Notes under the pieces: model-generated
What the model was told of the DNA's origin: nothing
Seen by the model: the letters and a program-made list of their open reading frames with translations, nothing else
The model's database searches: none
Assembly (NCBI GenBank): GCA_020205615.1
Contig: CM035152.1
Span: forward strand, 117,216,043 to 117,280,042
DNA: 64,000 nucleotides
Direction of reading: 5' to 3'
Origin: Panax quinquefolius
Taxonomy: Eukaryota > Streptophyta > Magnoliopsida > Apiales > Araliaceae
In this document: piece by piece, positions 1-11,160 of the stretch
Numbering within the stretch: the first letter of the stretch is position 1
How the letters are laid out: every line of letters starts with the position of its first letter
Made by a program: the position numbers and the translations under genes

Positions 1-960
1 GCTAACTCCGTATCATGAGAGTAGGATAATTCCTCTCATATTCTTTGAGTTGTCGCGAGGCATAGGCTATAACTTTTCCATGTTGCATAAGAACACATCC
101 CAACCCTTTGCTCAAAGCATCACTCAGAGATGACAAATCCTCCGAGCCAAATGGTATTGTCGTAACAGTCTTTGAAATAATTCTCTTCTTGAGTTCTTGA
201 AAACTCTTCTCACATTCTTCGCTCCAACCGAACTTTGTATCTTTTTCGAGTCAATGAAAGTCGATGGAGTAGCGATTCGAGAAAATCCTTCCACGAATCT
301 CCGATAATAACCAAATTAAACCGAAAGCTACGTGCTTCTACACATCGATTTAGGTTGTTCCCGACTTTGAATAGCTTCAATCTTTACCGGTCAATGATAT
401 TCCATGACTTGATACCACGTGCCCAAGGAATGCTACTTCTTCAAGCCGAACTCGCATTTCTTCAACTTGGCATAAAGCTTATATTCACGAAGCTTTTTGG
501 AGTGTCGACCTCAAGTGTTGCTCATGATCTTCACGGCTTTTGGAATAAATAAGGATGTCATCAATAAAGACGACCACAAAGTGATCTAAATATTCCTTGA
601 ATACTTTGGTTCATCATATCCATGAAGGCGTGAGGAGCATTAGTCAATCCAAAGGACATGACTAGGAATTCATAATGCCCGTCATCGAGTTTCGAAAGCC
701 GCCTTTGGAATGTCGGCGGTTCTAATCTTCAATTGGTGATATCCTAACGAAGATCAATCTTTGAAAAGAATTTGGCTCCTTACCCAACCGGGTCAAACAG
801 GTCATCAATACGTGGCAATGGATACCTATTTTTGATGGTGACATGATTCAACTCCAGATAATCAATACAAAGTCGCGTACTCCCATCTTTCTTCTTCACG
901 AATAGAACAGAGCACCCCAGGAGAAGTACTAGGTCGAATAAAGCCAATGTCTAACAATTC
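1..960 (-). pseudogene. Reverse transcriptase-RNase H, broken (element A)
   Basis: The RT copies element RNA into DNA and the RNase H removes the RNA strand. At 1-150 the minus strand reads an RNase H start with [20 protein letters not shown], the usual block after the first catalytic aspartate. Near 550-580 it reads [13 protein letters not shown], the RT active site with both aspartates kept. Near 860-960 is the RT entry segment with [13 protein letters not shown]. The frame changes several times (for example near 240, 560-720 and 910), and no open stretch exceeds about 70 codons, so no working enzyme can be made. The gene runs off the left edge of the window. Confidence 0.85.
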
Positions 961-1380
961 CTGCAGTTGGGTCTTTAACTCCTCGAAGTTCAATAGGAGC
1001 CATTCGATATGGGGCTTTGGAAATAGGTTTTGTACCGTGTTCAAGGTCGATACAAAATTCAATTTCACGCCTGGGGTAGGCCGGAAGTTCTTCTGGGAAT
1101 ACGTCGAAATTTATTAACAATAGAAATATCGCTCAAAACCGGCGTATTTTTTTGTTTAAATCGTGACATGAGCTAAGAAAGCTTGACATCCATTTTTCAA
1201 TAAACGAATAGCTTTATGGCTTGAGATGACCGTGATTGATTTTAATGGTTTGGTCGTTTGAATTAAGATAATAGGTTGATTAGGAATATGAAAGCTAACA
1301 ACCTTACGAAAACAATCAATTTTTGCATGATAAGTAGTTAACCAATCAATCCCTTAATCACGCGTCAAATGCAAGTATTT
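961..1380 (-). pseudogene. Protease-RT linker (element A)
   Basis: This stretch joins the protease to RT. The minus strand at 1010-1120 reads a segment with [21 protein letters not shown], the conserved lead-in to RT in Ty3/gypsy elements (family usual form is FPEDLPGLPP.REIEF.IDL). The rest, 1121-1380, matches 50400-50640 of element C base for base in long runs but has no open frame. Confidence 0.75.
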
Positions 1381-1912
1381 TTAATGAAATAAGATCGACA
1401 GTAATGTGAGGGTACCGATTTGAACCAAACAAGACTTATAAACAAAGGATGTAATGAAGGTTTCTCCCAACGGAGTTTCCACAGATAAGTCAAAGTCTAA
1501 TTTCTCCTGAGTCAAATTTAATCGATGAGCGCAAGTAGGAGAAATAAAAGAATGGGTAGAACCCAGATCAAATAAAGTGTAGACTTCATTAGAGTTTATG
1601 ATAAGCTTACCCGTGATGACCTCATTCGGGTTCCTTGCTCTCTCGAGGTCACAACAAACGCTCTCCTCAGACCATCTTTGGTTTTTTGACTTTTCTCGGA
1701 CTACCTTTGGTGCCTCCATCCTAGTTGAATTTGTCTTGATGGAAACGACAAAATCGAGCTAAGTGACCTTCTCTTCCACAATTATAACATGCTTTGACTA
1801 AGATGGCACGATTCGGATCGATGTGTCCCTCTTCTCCGCATTTGAAGCATATGATAGGTGGTCTTTCTCCTTCCTTAACAACGGTGTCAGGTCTTTGGCG
1901 TCTTTCTATCAT
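1381..1912 (-). pseudogene. Gag zinc knuckle and aspartic protease (element A)
   Basis: Two minus-strand frames make up this piece. At 1721-1912 are two CCHC zinc knuckles: the first, CFKCGEEGHIDPN, has lost its last cysteine; the second, CYNCGREGHLARFC, is complete. These bind RNA in Gag. At 1381-1719 is the retroviral-type protease with YTLFDLGSTHSFIS; the family active site is D-T/S-G, and here the middle residue is leucine (DLG), so activity is doubtful. A frameshift separates the two parts. The matching segment of element C (50597-51343) keeps both in one frame. Confidence 0.8.
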
Positions 1913-2845
1913 TGTTGAATCTCCGCTTTCTTGAAATGTCCATTCTTATTGTTTTGGCCTCGATTACCACCGGTGGTTACCATATCCGCCCGTTGATTCC
2001 CTCCACGCTTGTTGTCACCGCTCGATGACTACTCTCATTTGGTATTATAACTTTGCTTACCGCTTCTTTTTAGTTGCGTTGACTCGTTATCGCGCTCCAC
2101 TAATCGAGCCCTATTTACAACATCTCAATACAAACACGCTTTATGAGAAATAAGATGTTGACGTATTCCGAAACTTCAAACCTCTTAAAAACATTCGCGC
2201 CATTCTCTCTTCATTATCCACCAAGTGGGACGAACCGTGATAACTCCGCAAATTTTGCCTCGTATCATGACACCTGGCCATATTGTTTTGTTCCAACTTG
2301 ATAAACTCCACCTCCTTCATGTGGCGAATACTTTCGTGAAAGTATTTGTCGTTGAATGACTCCCGAACTTCTCCCAAGATATCTTCAAGATGAGAAGTTG
2401 AGTACGCTTTCTGGAATTCCCCACCACCAAGAATCGCCTCTCCGCAAGCAACATAAAGGCGGCAAAGGGAACCTTTTGCTCCTCGAGCATCCCAAGACAT
2501 CAAATATCTTGGTAATCTGCTTTATCCATGCTTCCGCCAAAGTGGTTTTGGCTCTCCCTTAAACTCCGGTGGTCCCAGCTCCTTGAATTGTTTAGCGGTG
2601 GACCGCTTTAGAGAGTTTCTCCGTATTTCCACCTACGTTTTGGACAGAGTCGCTCTCGCTTTCTATCGTGATAAATTGCATAAAGCCTCCGAACATTTGA
2701 TCATTCATCATTTGGTCGGTGTTGTTGTTTTCATGAGGATTGTCGCCTCGATGCACATTATCCTCGATTATTGATATGTGGTGAATCAACGATCGCTTTG
2801 TGCTCCATTGCTATTCTCAACATTCTCGGATGTCATTTTCGACAT
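1913..2845 (-). pseudogene. Gag, broken (element A)
   Basis: Gag forms the particle that packages element RNA. The start is taken at 2845, where the minus strand reads MSKMTSENVENSNGAQ, matching the N terminus seen in elements C and F. Further along, 2140-2500 contains the retrotransposon gag core (FNDKYFHESIRHMKEVEFIKLEQNNM). Frameshifts occur near 2590, 2500 and 2140, and the part joining to the zinc knuckle (1913-2140) has no open frame. It cannot give an intact Gag. Confidence 0.8.
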
Positions 2846-3008
2846 CTTGCCACAAAACAAAAGATTAATTGACATTTAACAATTACCTTTATATTCTCGA
2901 CCGACCAATAAAATAGCACAAAAAACTTAGGTAGGTCATACTAGCGAAGGTATTCCCGCCTCCCCTCCTAGTACTTTTCTCACATCTTAGCCAGGATCAT
3001 ATCCTTAG

Positions 3009-3026
3009 CTCCTGATGATACCAATC
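3009..3026 (-). other. Primer binding site, tRNA-iMet type (A)
   Basis: On the minus strand, next to the LTR end, the sequence reads TTGGTATCATCAGGAGC. It is the initiator tRNA-Met site TGGTATCAGAGC with a 3-base insertion. Intact forms of the same site are seen in F (19117-19130). Confidence 0.7.
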
Positions 3027-4079
3027 CGTGACGCCCCAAAATTAGGTATACATCACCCATCTTGGGTCACCACTTATATGATACGTAATTTAAATACAAC
3101 TTATTAACATAACTGTCAGGTATACAATATACATAAATCGTGAGTTTAAATACAAATATCGTCTACTAGATATTATACAAACTCAAACAAAAAGTCCTCA
3201 TTACAATTATTATCACACTATTTCACGTAATAGTGAGGACTACTAATGCTATCTTCGTGACCATCACTCGCTTCCCGACTCGTCCAAATTTATATTCTCA
3301 TTTCACGAAGAGAACAAAAGAAAGAAAGGGTGAGCTCAACTAGCCCAAGAAGAAATATTATGACTAAGATAATGCAAAATAAATTATCAATAGTCTTCAA
3401 CAATGTTAAACCGATAAAATACAATGACAACCAGTTTTAATCTGCAATGAATATGCAATCCATTAAAAGAGTCAAGTAGAAAATAAAATCTACTATCTTT
3501 TATGATTTTAAAAGGTTTTTCATCATCATTATAGTTTGAGACTCACTTTAATAAATAATCCACATCATCGAATCACCCCTCGCACTACTGACCAAGGATA
3601 TTCTTAAGTATCACGATCACAATTATTCCTTTACTCACGGGCCAAGAATAGTTGTGTATTCATTAATGGTCATGATCATGCCAACAATCGTCCCATCAAT
3701 GCACTACTACCAATCGAGGATTTTTAATCACATCATTTGTAACATTACGGTCATGATTACGCCTAATAATCCTCGGTCATAATCATACCAAGTCCATCCA
3801 TGCTCTACAGCCACGTATGACTTTAAAAAAAATATATAAACATGAGGATGATGACAATGATATAAGAATTCAATAAAACAAGTTCAAGAATTATTTTATC
3901 CGTGAATTATTAACGTCCCAAATTGTCAACATGATCTTGCTTTGTAGAGTAAAATTCAAGAATGATCGGAAGAATATTTCCGTGAAAGATATATGGATGA
4001 AACGCAAATATCAAGGATATTCTACTAATTTCATGGAGTATAAAGTCAAAGTTTTAACTAACCCAGTATAATAAAGAAT

Positions 4080-4570
4080 GGAATAACAAAAGAAATCACC
4101 ATGCGCATGCGATTGCATGCATAGACAAAAGTTATTCCAATGTAATAATAATAATCTTAAACCGTGTCGTGAAATTCACAATCGAGCGGGATGTTCCAAC
4201 AGAATAATAAAGATGGAACCAGATCCGGTGTAAAACACATGATAGGATATTCCAACAGAATGATAAAGATTTTAACCGTGTCCTGTAAAACACATGCATG
4301 TGATGTTCCAATGTAATAATAAAATTCGGACCAGTCCTGTAAAACACACGTATGACATGTGATGTTCCAAATGTAATAATAAAAGAATGTCACCAAGTAT
4401 AGGGTAAATCACGTATCTGAGTTATTCCAATGTAATAAATAAGCAATGGAATAACATAAGGATTTCACCAAGTATAGGGTATGCCACAGCATACAAGAGT
4501 TATGTATAGGTATGCCACTTTTTACAAAGTTATTCAAATGTAATAATAGTGAATGGAATAACGTAAGTTC
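4080..4570 (-). repeat. Imperfect tandem array in LTR A
   Basis: Units of about 60 bp, each holding GTTATTCCAATGTAATAATAA or a variant followed by a variable stretch with a 'gtaaaacacatg' or 'tatagggta' core. About seven or eight units are visible. The array lies just downstream of the TATA box in transcription order. Equivalent arrays occur in LTR B (7040-7500) and G (25860-26420). Confidence 0.7.
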
Positions 4571-4739
4571 TCTTCAAGAAGAAAGAATAACACCCTCTAC
4601 CGTAAAAAAACTGAATATAGAAGTAATGAAGTAGCGAATACTCTTCTTCTTTCTATAACTTTCTCTATATAGCTTCTCTCTATAATTTTCTCTCTAGAGT
4701 TTCAATGAATTAAGTAAGAAAATAATGAAGGAATGAGCT

Positions 4740-4749
4740 TATTTATATA
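4740..4749 (-). promoter_or_regulatory. TATA box of LTR A
   Basis: Minus strand TATATAAATA followed by AGCTCATTCC, the same context as TATAAATA in LTRs B and G. Confidence 0.6.
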
Positions 4750-5468
4750 GGAAAATGGAATGCATAAGAATTAATCCATGAATCGGGTCCAGATTGATTT
4801 ACTTTAATCGACGGTCCATGTTTAAAGAAAAATCTTTTAAATAAAATATAATATATTCTATTTATATAAAAACATTTTACTATGCAAACACTATGCAAAA
4901 CACTATCACAAAACACTATGCGTAATAAAATATAATATATTTTATTTATAAAATAACTTTAATAAAGTATTCATTTTATATAAAAGATGTTTACGCTTTT
5001 ATTACGTTAATAATACTGAATAAAACAAAACGTCATTATCGCTATAATAATTCATATTATTAATCGACAATAATGGAATCAAACTAAGTGACTTCTCACA
5101 TAAGCATCAATAATCAATACTGGTAATACTATGCAACCACATCGTATTCATCAGCACTTTTACTACCGAGTAGTTCAACGGTATCAACGGTAAAACTTCC
5201 GCCGTTATTTCAATAAAATATTTTTGTCTTTTTCTCAATCGACAATAATTACATTTGTGGGGTCCACCAATGATTGAGTAGTTGTGCGAATATTCCTCTT
5301 TAAACCAATATTTCCCAGGCCAATCGAATATAATATAACCACTTGTATACTTTGCAAAATTTATAAATATTACCCACAACTATAACATTATATCAAATTA
5401 TTCCATAATATTCAAAAATAATATTTATAGAAAATTCATCTTTATTTATAAAAAGCTGGGGTCTTACA

Positions 5469-5700
5469 AAATTAAATGGTTGTGATACTATTAAGTCGCG
5501 TCCTCAAAGATTATTGGTTTTACGATTTGTATATCTTTGGCACGTAGTGTCAAAAGATGAATTGTTAATGAATATCTTTAGCCGATTGCGAAGATGAATT
5601 TAATATTTTTAACGATAAAGGTATTCAAGGTATCCTCACCTCTTTATCATATCAGTATCGTACCCTAATTTCGAGGGCTAAAATTCATAAGAAGGGAGGT
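5469..5700 (+). mobile_element. Element B, 3' tail of internal region with PPT
   Basis: The plus strand around 5625-5645 reads GGTATCCTCACCTCTTTATC, equivalent to the last codons of pol in element C, then a run that ends AAGAAGGGAGGT at 5689-5700, a polypurine tract directly before the LTR start TGTAAAACCC. This marks B as a plus-strand element whose upstream part was displaced, most simply by insertion of A at 5468. The first 150 bp are AT-rich and not recognised. Confidence 0.75.
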
Positions 5701-6400
5701 TGTAAAACCCAAATTTTTATAAATAAAGATGAATTTTTTATAAATATTATTTTTTGAGTATTATGGAATAAATTTGATATAATGTTATAGTTGTGGATAA
5801 TATTTATAAATTTTGCAAAGTAAGCAAGTTGTTATAAAATATTCGTTTGGTCTGGGAATATATTCTTTTTGTCGGGGAATATTCGCATGACGCCTCAATC
5901 ATCAGGTGGACCTTATAACGGAAGTATTGTCGTAGCTAGAAAATCCACAATATTATTTTTTCTATAATAAATAACGACGGAGGTGTTACCACTAAAAAGC
6001 CGCTGAACTACCCTAGTAAAAAGTACAAGATAATATGCGTGAGTTGTATAAGTAGCACACGATATTGATTATTGATGCTTACGTGAGAAGTCACTCAAAT
6101 ATGCTCAATTATTGCTACATGATGAATTGTTGCATCATATCTCTTATATTATCGATTCAATTATTGTCACAAGATCATCATCAGATAATATGTTATTATA
6201 GTATTAAATTATTAATTGAGACGACAAGTTATAAATGATTAATAATTGTTGAAAGATTAAATATGTGTTGATTAAAAATAAAATGATTTGTGGTAATATT
6301 TATTCAATCCTTGATGTATATAAAGAGTCTGGCATATGAGACGCGTGTGGTAAGTTTGATTATTTTATGGGGGCCCATATGTCATCATCTAAGAGTCCTT

Positions 6401-6720
6401 CGTCAATAGTAATTACCTTTGTGAATAGTAATTACCTTTGTGAATAGTAATTACCTTTGTCAATAGTATTTACCTTTGTCAATAGTAATTACCTTTGTGA
6501 ATAGTAATTACCTTTGTGAATAGTAATTACCTTCGTCAATAGTATTTACCTTCGTCAATAGTAGTTACCTTTGTGAATAGTAATTACCTTTGTGAATAGT
6601 AATTACCTTCACAATAGTATTTACCTTCAATCAATTGTAATTACCTTCTTCAATAATTACCTTCGTCGATAGTAATTACCTTCATCAATAGTAATTACCC
6701 CTTCGCAAATAGTAGTTGTC
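6401..6720 (+). repeat. 19-bp minisatellite in LTR B
   Basis: About 17 copies in direct tandem of AATAGTAATTACCTTTGTG, with variants GTC for GTG and TTT for ATT. The first 11 copies keep the 19-bp period closely; the last six decay. There are no spacers between units. Confidence 0.9.
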
Positions 6721-6862
6721 CCTTCAATATTACCAAGAGTTAATCGCCTCTTCTTGATTGTTCCAAGGGTTAATTACCCTTTCATGAAATAGTAGTTGTC
6801 TCTTCATATTACCAAGAGTCATTTTGACCCTTCGTTAAGACCAAGAGCCACCTCGGTTTTTC

Positions 6863-6870
6863 TATAAATA
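6863..6870 (+). promoter_or_regulatory. TATA box of LTR B
   Basis: TATAAATA followed by GAAAGCTCATTCCTTCATTA; the same context recurs in LTRs A and G. Confidence 0.65.
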
Positions 6871-7039
6871 GAAAGCTCATTCCTTCATTATTTCTTACGA
6901 ATTCAATTTAAACTCTAGAGAGAAAACTATAGAGAGAAAGAAGAAAAGTATTTTGCTACTTCACTTTTCCAATATTCAGCTCTTCTAAGGTAGGGAATAT
7001 TATTTGTTGTACTCGTAAGGGGTGTTATTCTTTTGTATT

Positions 7040-7500
7040 CATGAAGAGAACTTCAGTCATTCCATCCTTTATTATTCTGATTGGAATAACTCAGTATATG
7101 CGGACTCCCTATACTTGGTGAAATCCTTCATTATTCCATTGCTTATTATTCTCGCTGAATAACTTTTGTATACGCTGGTTTACCCTATACTTGGTGACAT
7201 TCTTCTATTATTCGTAGGAACATCCTATCTCGTGTGTTTTACACCTTACTGGTTCTGTCTTTATTATTATTATTCTTTGGAACATCCATGCATGTGTTTT
7301 ACAATTTGACTTCGGTTCCGCCTCTTTTATTATTATTCTCATTGGAACATCCTCGTCTGTGTGTTTTACACCTGACTGGTTCCGCCTTTATTAGACTTCG
7401 GTTCCGTTATTTATTATTCTGTTGGAATAACTCGCTCGTCTTGGCCTATCGCATGCATGGTGATTTCTTTTGTTATTCCATTCTTTATTATACCCAGTTG
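7040..7500 (+). repeat. Imperfect tandem array in LTR B
   Basis: Repeated blocks of TTATTATTCTGTTGGAATAAC or TTATTATTCTCATTGGAACATC separated by variable cores such as GTGTTTTACACCTGACTGGTT. About seven blocks, spaced roughly 55-75 bp. It lies about 170 bp downstream of the TATA box, as in LTRs A and G. Confidence 0.75.
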
Positions 7501-8487
7501 GTTAAAATTTTGACTTCTATACTCCATGAATTTAGTGGAATGTCCTTGATATTTGCGCTTCATCCAGTATTTTTAATGAAAATATTTTTCTGAGCATTCT
7601 TGAATTTTACTCTACAAAGCAGTATCATGTTGACAATTTGGACGTTATTAGTTCCTGAATAAATTAATTCGTGAACTTGTTTTATTTAATTATTATGTCA
7701 TTGTCATCATCCTCATGTTATATTATGTTATCTTTGGCTTACGTGCATAGAAGAACTTAGTATGATTATGACCAGGGATCATTCGGTATAATCATGGCTT
7801 GATATAAGTGATGTGACAAAAGTCCTCAGTGGATTGTAATGCAGTGATGGATAGTTTTTGGTATGATTATGACCAGGGGTGATTCGGTATAGTCATGACC
7901 ATTGATAATTTGATGAAAATCCTTGCCCGTGGTACAGGGATGATTAGATATTGTGGTTTATTCATTAAACTGAGTCTTAGTGATAAAAATTGATGAAAAC
8001 CTTTTAAAACCTAAAAGATAGTAGACTTTATTTTCTACTTGACTCTTTTAATGGATTGCATATTCTGCTGCAGTTAAACTGGTTGTCTATTGTATTTTAT
8101 CAGTTTAACATTGTTGAAGACTATTGATAATTTATTATGCATTATCTTAGTTATAATATTTCTTACTGGGCTAGTTGAGCTTACCCTTTCTTTCACTGTT
8201 CTCTTCAGGAAATGAGAATATAGCTGGGACGAGTCGGGGAAAAGAGTGATGGTCCCGAAGATAGCATTAGTAGTCCTCACTATTCTGTTAAATAGTGTGA
8301 CAATAAATGTAATGAGGACTCCTTGAGTATGGATATTGTCTAAATGACAATATTCCTATTAGAACTCTCAGTTTATGTATTGTCGTATGTTACACGACAG
8401 ATGTATAATTAAGTTTGTATTTGAATTTATGTACCATGTAAGTGGCGACCCAAGATGGGTGACGTATACCTAATTTTGGGGGTGTCA

Positions 8488-9118
8488 CATTTTTATTAGC
8501 CGCTTCAATAGCACCATTCATCTTTGGACGGTAGATGACGGAGTTAAGGTGTTTAACATGGAATTTACGATATAATTCCTCTATCATTTTGTTGTTGAGG
8601 TTCTTAGCATTGTCTGACATAATTACCTCTGGTTGTCCATATCGACAAATGAAAATGTTTCTGATGAAAGCAATAATGACTTCTTTGGTAACCCTGGGGA
8701 AGGAGGCTGCTTCTACCCACTTGGTGAAGTAGTCGATCATGGTGAAGATAAACTAATGTTCATTACTAGCTTTGGGCTTGATCAGCCCGATCACGTCCAT
8801 TCCCCACATTTAGAAGGGCCAAGGCGAACTCATGTTGTGGAGTTCCCTTGGAGGAGCGTGGATAGCATTTCCATGAATTTGGCATTGATAGCACCTCTTG
8901 ACGTGATCATCACAGTCAGCTTTGAGCGTAAGCCAATAATGTCCTGTTCTAAGGATCTTCTTAACAAATAGAGGGCCGCTCATGTGTGGGCCACGTACTC
9001 CACCATGTATCTCATCCACGAGCCTCTGAGCTTGATTGTTGTCCAAACATCTGAGGAGACCTAATCCTACATCTCTTTTGTAGAGTGCATCTCCACTCAG
9101 GTAGAATTTCATAGCCAT
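8488..9118 (-). pseudogene. Integrase, 3'-truncated (O1)
   Basis: Integrase inserts the DNA copy into the chromosome. The minus strand at 8810-9118 gives the N-terminal zinc-binding part (HGGVRGPHMSG, then CYQCQIHG), and 8488-8740 gives the catalytic core with MIDYFTKWVEA (beside the first aspartate), MSDNAKN (second aspartate) and MNGAIEAANKN (glutamate). The frame is shifted between the two parts near 8750. The reading stops at AANKN, where LTR B begins, so the C-terminal domain is absent. Confidence 0.85.
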
Positions 9119-9985
9119 TCGATGGTTCCGCCTCTTTTCAGTCGGGCTCGCCTTAGTGGGTGTAGATCCATCTCGCAGATACTCCTTGATATGTTGATAT
9201 CAAGGGTTATGGATTGGAGATAGCTCATCTGATACTTCTCTAAGATAGTTCCCATAGACTGGGGCCTTTTGTATGGAAAATGTGATGTTTGGCATGTTTT
9301 CCTTGTCAGGTATGTGAATCAAGGAGGAAAATGTTGTTAGCGCATCCGCAAAATCATTCCTATTACGAGGAATGTGTAGAAAGGAGATTTCTTCAAACTC
9401 CAAAGCCATCTGTAAAACTTGTCGATGGTAAGGCAGCAAATGTAGTTCTTTAGTTGGATAGATTCCCTTGGATTGTTTGATTACCAATTCAGAATCCCCA
9501 AAGACAGTAAACCGCCTTATGCCTATTGAACGGGCAAGTTTTAGCCCCATGATATAGCCTTCATACTCAGCTGTGTTGTTGGTGCTAACAAATTGGAATT
9601 TAACGGCGACGGGATACTATTCCCCCATACCGGACACTAGAACTGCTCCAGCTACATAGCCTTCTGTGTTAACAGCTCCATCAAAATACATTTTCCACGT
9701 ACGACATGCATCGTACTGATGGTGTTGCTGAATTGTCATAACCCCTTCATCAAGGAAATATGTTTCGAAGGGTTTGTAATCCCCTACGGGTGCGGTGGCC
9801 AGTTGATCCGCAATTCCTTGACCTTTGATAGACTTTTGCGTCACGTAGACGATGTCAAATTATTGCAGAATCAACTTCCATCTGGACAGTCGACAATTCA
9901 GTATGGGCCTACTGAACACATACTTAAGAGGATCCATGCGGGATATGAGATGGTTTGTGTGACCATAGAGGTAATGTTATAACCT
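9119..9985 (-). pseudogene. Second (plant-type) RNase H, broken (O1)
   Basis: This domain lies between the Ty3-type RNase H and integrase and is typical of Tat/Ogre elements. The minus strand at 9617-9844 reads WKMYFDGAVNTEGYVAGAVL (first catalytic aspartate, YFDGA), and 9200-9550 reads MGLKLARSIGIRRFTVFGDS (later aspartate, GDSELV) and PRNRNDFADALTTFSSL (last aspartate, FADAL). Stops and a frame break separate the parts near 9555-9615 and 9850-9990. The domain is recognisable in full but not translatable as one piece. Confidence 0.8.
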
Positions 9986-9994
9986 CATGGAAAC

Positions 9995-11160
9995 TCATGC
10001 TAAAGCACAACAAGTCTTCTCAATCAAAGTGTACTTGTGTTCATTGCTGCTGAATATTTTGCTGAGGTAATAGATAGCTCGTTCTTGGACTTTATCATTT
10101 TTCTGTCCTAGCATGCAGCCCATAGCATTGTCATTAATGAACATGTACATGAATAGGGGAACATCATCCCTGGGAGGTACAAAGACAAGAGCGTTAACCA
10201 GCTGCTCTTTGATTGTAAGGAAGGCTTTCTGACACTCATTGTTCCATTTCATGGAGGAGTTCTTCCTTAACAACTTGAAGATGGGTTTATAGGTTACTTT
10301 GAGTTAAGAAATAAACCTACTAATGAAGTTGATTCTTCCTCAAAATCCCTGTATTTCCTTCTCTGTCTGAGGAATGGGCATTTCAGTGATGGCCTGGATT
10401 TTGGTGGGATCCAGCTCAAGGCCTTTGTGGCTAACTAGAAATCCTAGCAACTTGTATAATTTAATGCCAAAGGCGTACTTGGCTGGATTCAACTTCAAGT
10501 TGTACTTACGTAACCTGTTGAAAAGCTTTCTGAGATGGTCCAAGTGGTATTCCTCCCTTCAGGATTTGACAATGATGTCAACCACATAGATCTCTATCTC
10601 TTTGTGCATTAAGTCATGGAAAAGAGCTATCATAGCTCGCTGATAGGTTGCTCTGGCATTAATGAGGCCAAATGACAACTGTCTATAACAAAAGGTTACC
10701 CAAGGCGTGATGAAAGCAATTTTCTCACGATCCTCCTCTGCAACCATAATCTGATTATACCCCGTGAAGCAATCCGCAAATGAGTACATGTCGTATTGAG
10801 CAGTATTGTCAATCAGAATGTGGATAAAGGGCATGGGAAAGCTATCTTTAAGGCAAGCTTCGTTCAAATCCCGGTAATCCACGCAAACTCGCACCTTTCC
10901 TCCCAGTTCAGGCACGTGAACTATGTTGGATATCCATTCAGGATATGTAGACACCATGATAATACCAGCTTAAATTATTTCACAATTTCTTCTTTCACCT
11001 TTAAACTCCACTCAGGTTTCAATCGCTTTGAGCTTACACTGATCGACTTAAATCCCTCTTTAATGGGAAGGCGATGAAGGACAATGTCAGTGGACAAACC
11101 CACCATGTCTTCATGAGACCATGCAAACACATCCTGGAATTGAGTTAGTAATGTAACCAT
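9995..11160 (-). pseudogene. Reverse transcriptase and Ty3-type RNase H, broken (O1)
   Basis: Minus strand, right to left: 10975-11160 has DVFAWSHEDMVGL, the usual start of RT in this lineage; 10559-10957 has VRVCVDYRDLNEACLKDSFP and the active-site region; 10340-10543 has the thumb; 9995-10273 has the RNase H start (FINDNAMGCMLGQ). The active site reads YVVDIIVKS where the family has Y-V/M-D-D, so the first catalytic aspartate is valine. The first RNase H aspartate (family ...ASD..A.G) is also poorly kept. Frames change near 10960, 10550 and 10290. Inactive. Confidence 0.85.

Larger units (their letters stand above)
1..3028 (-). mobile_element. Element A, Tekay-like Ty3/gypsy, internal part
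   Basis: Read on the minus strand the order from right to left is primer site, gag, zinc knuckle, protease, RT, RNase H, which is the Ty3/gypsy order. The sequence is closely similar by eye to element C (47505-61264), which still carries an integrase and the remains of a chromodomain, so A is placed in the Tekay-type chromoviruses by that likeness. The window begins inside RNase H, so integrase and the 3' LTR lie to the left of the window. All coding parts carry frameshifts and stops. Confidence 0.85.
3029..5468 (-). repeat. 5' LTR of element A
   Basis: On the plus strand it starts TGACGCCCCAAAATTAGG and ends GGGTCTTACA, so read in its own direction it is TGTAAGACCCC...GGGGCGTCA. The start abuts the primer site and gag. 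The same termini bound LTRs B, F, G and C. Length 2440 bp. It holds a TATA box (4740-4749) and a downstream array of imperfect repeats (4080-4570). No genes are seen in it; small open stretches inside are AT-rich and unlike any protein. Confidence 0.85.
5701..8487 (+). repeat. 3' LTR of element B
   Basis: Starts TGTAAAACCC after a polypurine tract and ends GGGGGTGTCA, the same family as LTR A in opposite direction. Length 2787 bp. Contains a 19-bp minisatellite (6401-6720), a TATA box (6863-6870) and an array of about 60-bp units (7040-7500). Right of 8487 the sequence changes at once to integrase of O1. A 119-codon open stretch in the array region is repeat-derived and not a gene. Confidence 0.85.

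Noticed and set aside
235..552. Plus-strand open stretch of 105 codons
   Set aside because: It is antisense to RT of element A and reads no known protein.
5107..5379. Minus-strand frame of 90 codons in LTR A
   Set aside because: Lies in the conserved start of the LTR, is AT-rich, and is broken in LTRs B, C, F and G.
6401..6720. Possible CRISPR-like array
   Set aside because: Units of 19 bp follow each other without spacers, inside a plant LTR; it is a minisatellite.
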